In this document: positions 38,775 to 40,560 of the stretch, piece by piece
How the letters are laid out: each line of letters starts with the position of its first letter
Numbering within the stretch: position 1 is the first letter of the stretch
NCBI GenBank assembly: GCA_023458215.1
Contig: JAEXAJ010000190.1
Span: 1 to 40,560 of the forward strand
Length of the DNA stretch: 40,560 nucleotides
DNA from: Bacteroidota bacterium
GTDB lineage: Bacteria; Bacteroidota; Bacteroidia; Bacteroidales; Bacteroidaceae
Reading direction: 5' to 3'
The notes under the pieces: model-generated
What the model saw: only the letters and a program-made list of their open reading frames with translations
Database searches by the model: none
Told to the model about the DNA's origin: nothing
Made by a program: the position numbers and the translations under genes

Positions 38775-40268
38775 TTATAAACAAAGTTCTAAAATTTCTT
38801 CCGGCAAATATCCACTACGAATACGCCACTCTTGCGGATAAAGATTATTGGCACGATTACCTATGTTCTTGACAAAACCAAGAGGTGTATTCTTGTAAGT
38901 AAGCAATACTATTCCACGAGGAGCATCCACTGATAAAGCGATAGCCTCCTTTCGCAAATAAGCAATGGCTTGATCGTAATCGATTTCCTCACGTGCAAAG
39001 ATATCCGGATTCAATGTCCGACTCATAGCAAGAGCATGATTGGGCAACCAATCTTTTCCTTTCAATTCTGCCAGATTCACGCCCGCCTGCACAATACGAA
39101 GTGATGATTGCAAAGCAGCCAATTCTGAAAGATGAGATTTCGGGAAGGCGCTGACAACATTTCCATTCAAAATAAATTCATAATTATCGGGAGTAAGAAG
39201 CCACTCACGCAGCAGGGAGAGTTGTTCCTTAGAAAGCCCCGGAGTTCTCGTCCCTTTTCCCTGAGATTTTCGTCCTTTTTCCCTGGAGTTTTCATTTCTT
39301 ATCCCGGGCATTTCAAATGCTTTTCCCTGGGAATATGAACACTCGGCCTCGGCATTTTGGATGCTCATACCCGGTTTGCGAATAACTGCAAGAAAGAAGC
39401 CCTCTCCTTTTGTCTTGTGCGGCAGGAAACGATATACAGGGAAATCTTCGCCGGATAACAGATTCCCGGTTATATTCCAGCTATCCTGAATAGCTAACGG
39501 AAGCACTTCCGCACCAAATTCATCCCGCATCCAATGGATATTTTCTTCATCTTCTTTCGTATTATAAGTGCAAGTACTATAAATAAGTATTCCTCCCGGC
39601 TTCAGTGAAGGCCAAATATCAGCGATAATACGCCGCTGGCGCTGCCAACAGATTTCTACGTTCTCCGGACTCCACTCACTTACAGCAACCGGATCTTTAC
39701 GAAACATACCTTCACCGGAGCATGGTACATCAGTCAATATTACATCGAAGAAGTTATCCAATAAAGCAAAGTCGGCCGGATCATTGTTGGTTACTACCAC
39801 TCCGGGATGTCCCCACTTCGTAAGATTCTCAGCCAATATCTGCGAACGATTACGAATTACTTCATTAGCAACCAACAGGCTATTTTTAGGCAACACACTA
39901 CGGGCATGAGTCGACTTTCCACCGGGAGCCGCACAGAGATCGAGCATCGCTATAGGTTCATCTGCAACGTATTGTTTCAAAGCTTGTTCCACAAACATCG
40001 AAGCAGCCTCCTGCACATAATAGCAGCCGGCATGAAACAAAGGATCAAACGTAAATGTCAGACGATTACGGAGATAGAAACCCACAGAAGACCAAGGGAC
40101 TGCTTCGTTAGAGGCACGAAAAAGACTGCATGAAGCATCCGGTAACTTATCTTCATTCAGTCTGATACTAATGGGCTGCTCTCCTGTTAGGGCATCAGCC
40201 AGTTTATTATATTCGTCAATGCCCAAAAGGGTACGGGTATAGTCGGTAAATGATACGGGTAATTCCAT
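38775..40268 (-). CDS. rRNA cytosine-C5 methyltransferase, RsmF/NOL1-NOP2-sun family
   Basis: The S-adenosylmethionine site is DLCAAPGGKST (residues 110-120). Two cysteines are diagnostic for 5-methylcytosine RNA methyltransferases: Cys183 in TDVPCSGEGMF and Cys233 in YSTCTYN, the releasing and nucleophilic residues. An N-terminal segment (about 1-70) and a C-terminal RsmF/PUA-like part (WLPNHALAMSRTLN ... YDQAIAYLRKEAIAL ... GIVLLTYKNTPLGFVKNIGNRANNLYPQEWRIRSGY) fit the RsmF branch. Between them lies a low-complexity linker (about residues 305-355, SQGKAFEMPG...REKGRKSQGKGTRTPG) encoded by degenerate 21-base repeats. ATG 40268 is preferred to 40304, which would start upstream of the predicted promoter box. 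Confidence 0.93.
   Translation of the reverse strand: MELPVSFTDYTRTLLGIDEYNKLADALTGEQPISIRLNEDKLPDASCSLFRASNEAVPWSSVGFYLRNRLTFTFDPLFHAGCYYVQEAASMFVEQALKQYVADEPIAMLDLCAAPGGKSTHARSVLPKNSLLVANEVIRNRSQILAENLTKWGHPGVVVTNNDPADFALLDNFFDVILTDVPCSGEGMFRKDPVAVSEWSPENVEICWQRQRRIIADIWPSLKPGGILIYSTCTYNTKEDEENIHWMRDEFGAEVLPLAIQDSWNITGNLLSGEDFPVYRFLPHKTKGEGFFLAVIRKPGMSIQNAEAECSYSQGKAFEMPGIRNENSREKGRKSQGKGTRTPGLSKEQLSLLREWLLTPDNYEFILNGNVVSAFPKSHLSELAALQSSLRIVQAGVNLAELKGKDWLPNHALAMSRTLNPDIFAREEIDYDQAIAYLRKEAIALSVDAPRGIVLLTYKNTPLGFVKNIGNRANNLYPQEWRIRSGYLPEEILELCL
39250..39370. repeat. Degenerate 21-base repeats inside the methyltransferase gene
   Basis: The word cttttccctg with a following ~11-base variable part recurs about every 21 bases from 39252. 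The repeats encode the Ser-Gln-Gly-Lys-rich linker between catalytic and PUA-like domains. The period is a multiple of three, so length change would keep the frame. Confidence 0.5.
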
Positions 40269-40290
40269 ACTCTGAACTGTTTTATGCCTA

Positions 40291-40298
40291 CAAAGGTA
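40291..40298 (-). promoter_or_regulatory. -7 box for the rRNA methyltransferase gene
   Basis: TACCTTTG on the leftward strand, full TAnnTTTG match, 22 bases before ATG 40268. It supports the shorter start. Confidence 0.45.
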
Positions 40299-40374
40299 AT
40301 GCAAAATTGCGAGACACGGAATTAGATCAGAGGGTTAATGATTTTCATAATGCTTTTTGACATGAAGCAAAAAT

Positions 40375-40472
40375 GGTGATAGGGTAATAAAGTGATAAGG
40401 TGATAAGGTAGCTGCGCTATGTGCCACAGAGTGTTATCCCACTATCACTTTATCACCCAATCACTTTATCAC
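40375..40472. repeat. Inverted repeat with tandem-word arms (element B)
   Basis: The left arm (40375-40409, word gtgataag repeated) and right arm (40433-40472, word atcacttt repeated) are complements. The core begins tagctgcgctat exactly as in the element at 2294-2358. It lies between the terminal beta-barrel gene and the methyltransferase gene. Confidence 0.7.
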
Positions 40473-40519
40473 ATTTAGCTCATAACTGCTCAGAAAAAAA
40501 GTATTTCCCCCGTTTTCTC

Positions 40520-40560
40520 TCAATAACTAATTTTCAGTCCGGCAAAATAAGAACGAGGCA
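40520..40560 (-). CDS. Outer-membrane beta-barrel protein, C-terminus only (runs off the window)
   Basis: Reading leftward into the stop at 40520-40522, the last residues are PRSYFAGLKISY. An alternating hydrophobic strand ending in an aromatic residue is the usual closing strand of Bacteroides TonB-dependent receptors (compare the NLSIRF and GVTLGF ends of the two SusC proteins here). The family is inferred from twelve residues only. Confidence 0.5.
   Translation of the reverse strand, partial: PRSYFAGLKISY

Overview
The window is chromosomal DNA from a Bacteroidales gut-type bacterium, most likely Bacteroides. The evidence is two SusC/SusD pairs, many signal-peptidase-II lipoproteins of the MKK...SC type, a BACON-domain lipoprotein, near absence of Shine-Dalgarno sites, and repeated promoter boxes of the Bacteroides kind (-33 TTTG, -7 TAnnTTTG). 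Species cannot be fixed from sequence reading alone. No tRNA, rRNA, CRISPR array, transposase or phage gene was seen.

Layout. Positions 1-85 hold the start of a leftward metallophosphoesterase. Positions 242-4687 are a rightward phosphate module, polyphosphate kinase (ppk) followed by a Pit-type phosphate transporter with a cytosolic tail. A BACON/M64 metallopeptidase lipoprotein (4782-6371) converges on a leftward two-gene operon made of a secreted WD40/OmpA-like protein and a secreted TPR/CARDB-like/caspase-fold protease (6473-11448). A CCA-adding enzyme (11648-13078) is divergent from a small lipoprotein of unknown function. Positions 14186-20197 are a leftward susC-susD-lipoprotein-lipoprotein operon that resembles the B. 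thetaiotaomicron BT2264-BT2261 peptide-uptake system. A second, rightward susC-susD pair occupies 22709-27291. The two Sus loci point away from each other, and the second pair is flanked by two near-identical stand-alone receiver proteins (21403-21804 and 27437-27838).

An ABC-F ATPase, an RclA-like flavin disulfide reductase, a His/Cys-rich small protein and a heavy-metal RND tripartite efflux set (adaptor, pump, TolC-like protein) run rightward from 28004 to 37404. The last four look like one metal/oxidant stress region. A lipoprotein serpin and an RsmF-like rRNA cytosine methyltransferase run leftward to 40268, and the last 41 bases are the C-terminus of an outer-membrane beta-barrel protein.

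The non-coding DNA is unusually informative. Four intergenic hairpins share one architecture: long A/T-rich arms built of 7-9 bp tandem words around a short core. Three perfect inverted repeats sit exactly on promoters or start codons (4744-4779, 29677-29730, 31125-31155). A 22-bp head-to-tail repeat of five units lies between the two Sus loci, beside a promoter-plus-terminator unit that looks like a short non-coding RNA. Three convergent gene junctions carry perfect or near-perfect bidirectional terminators.
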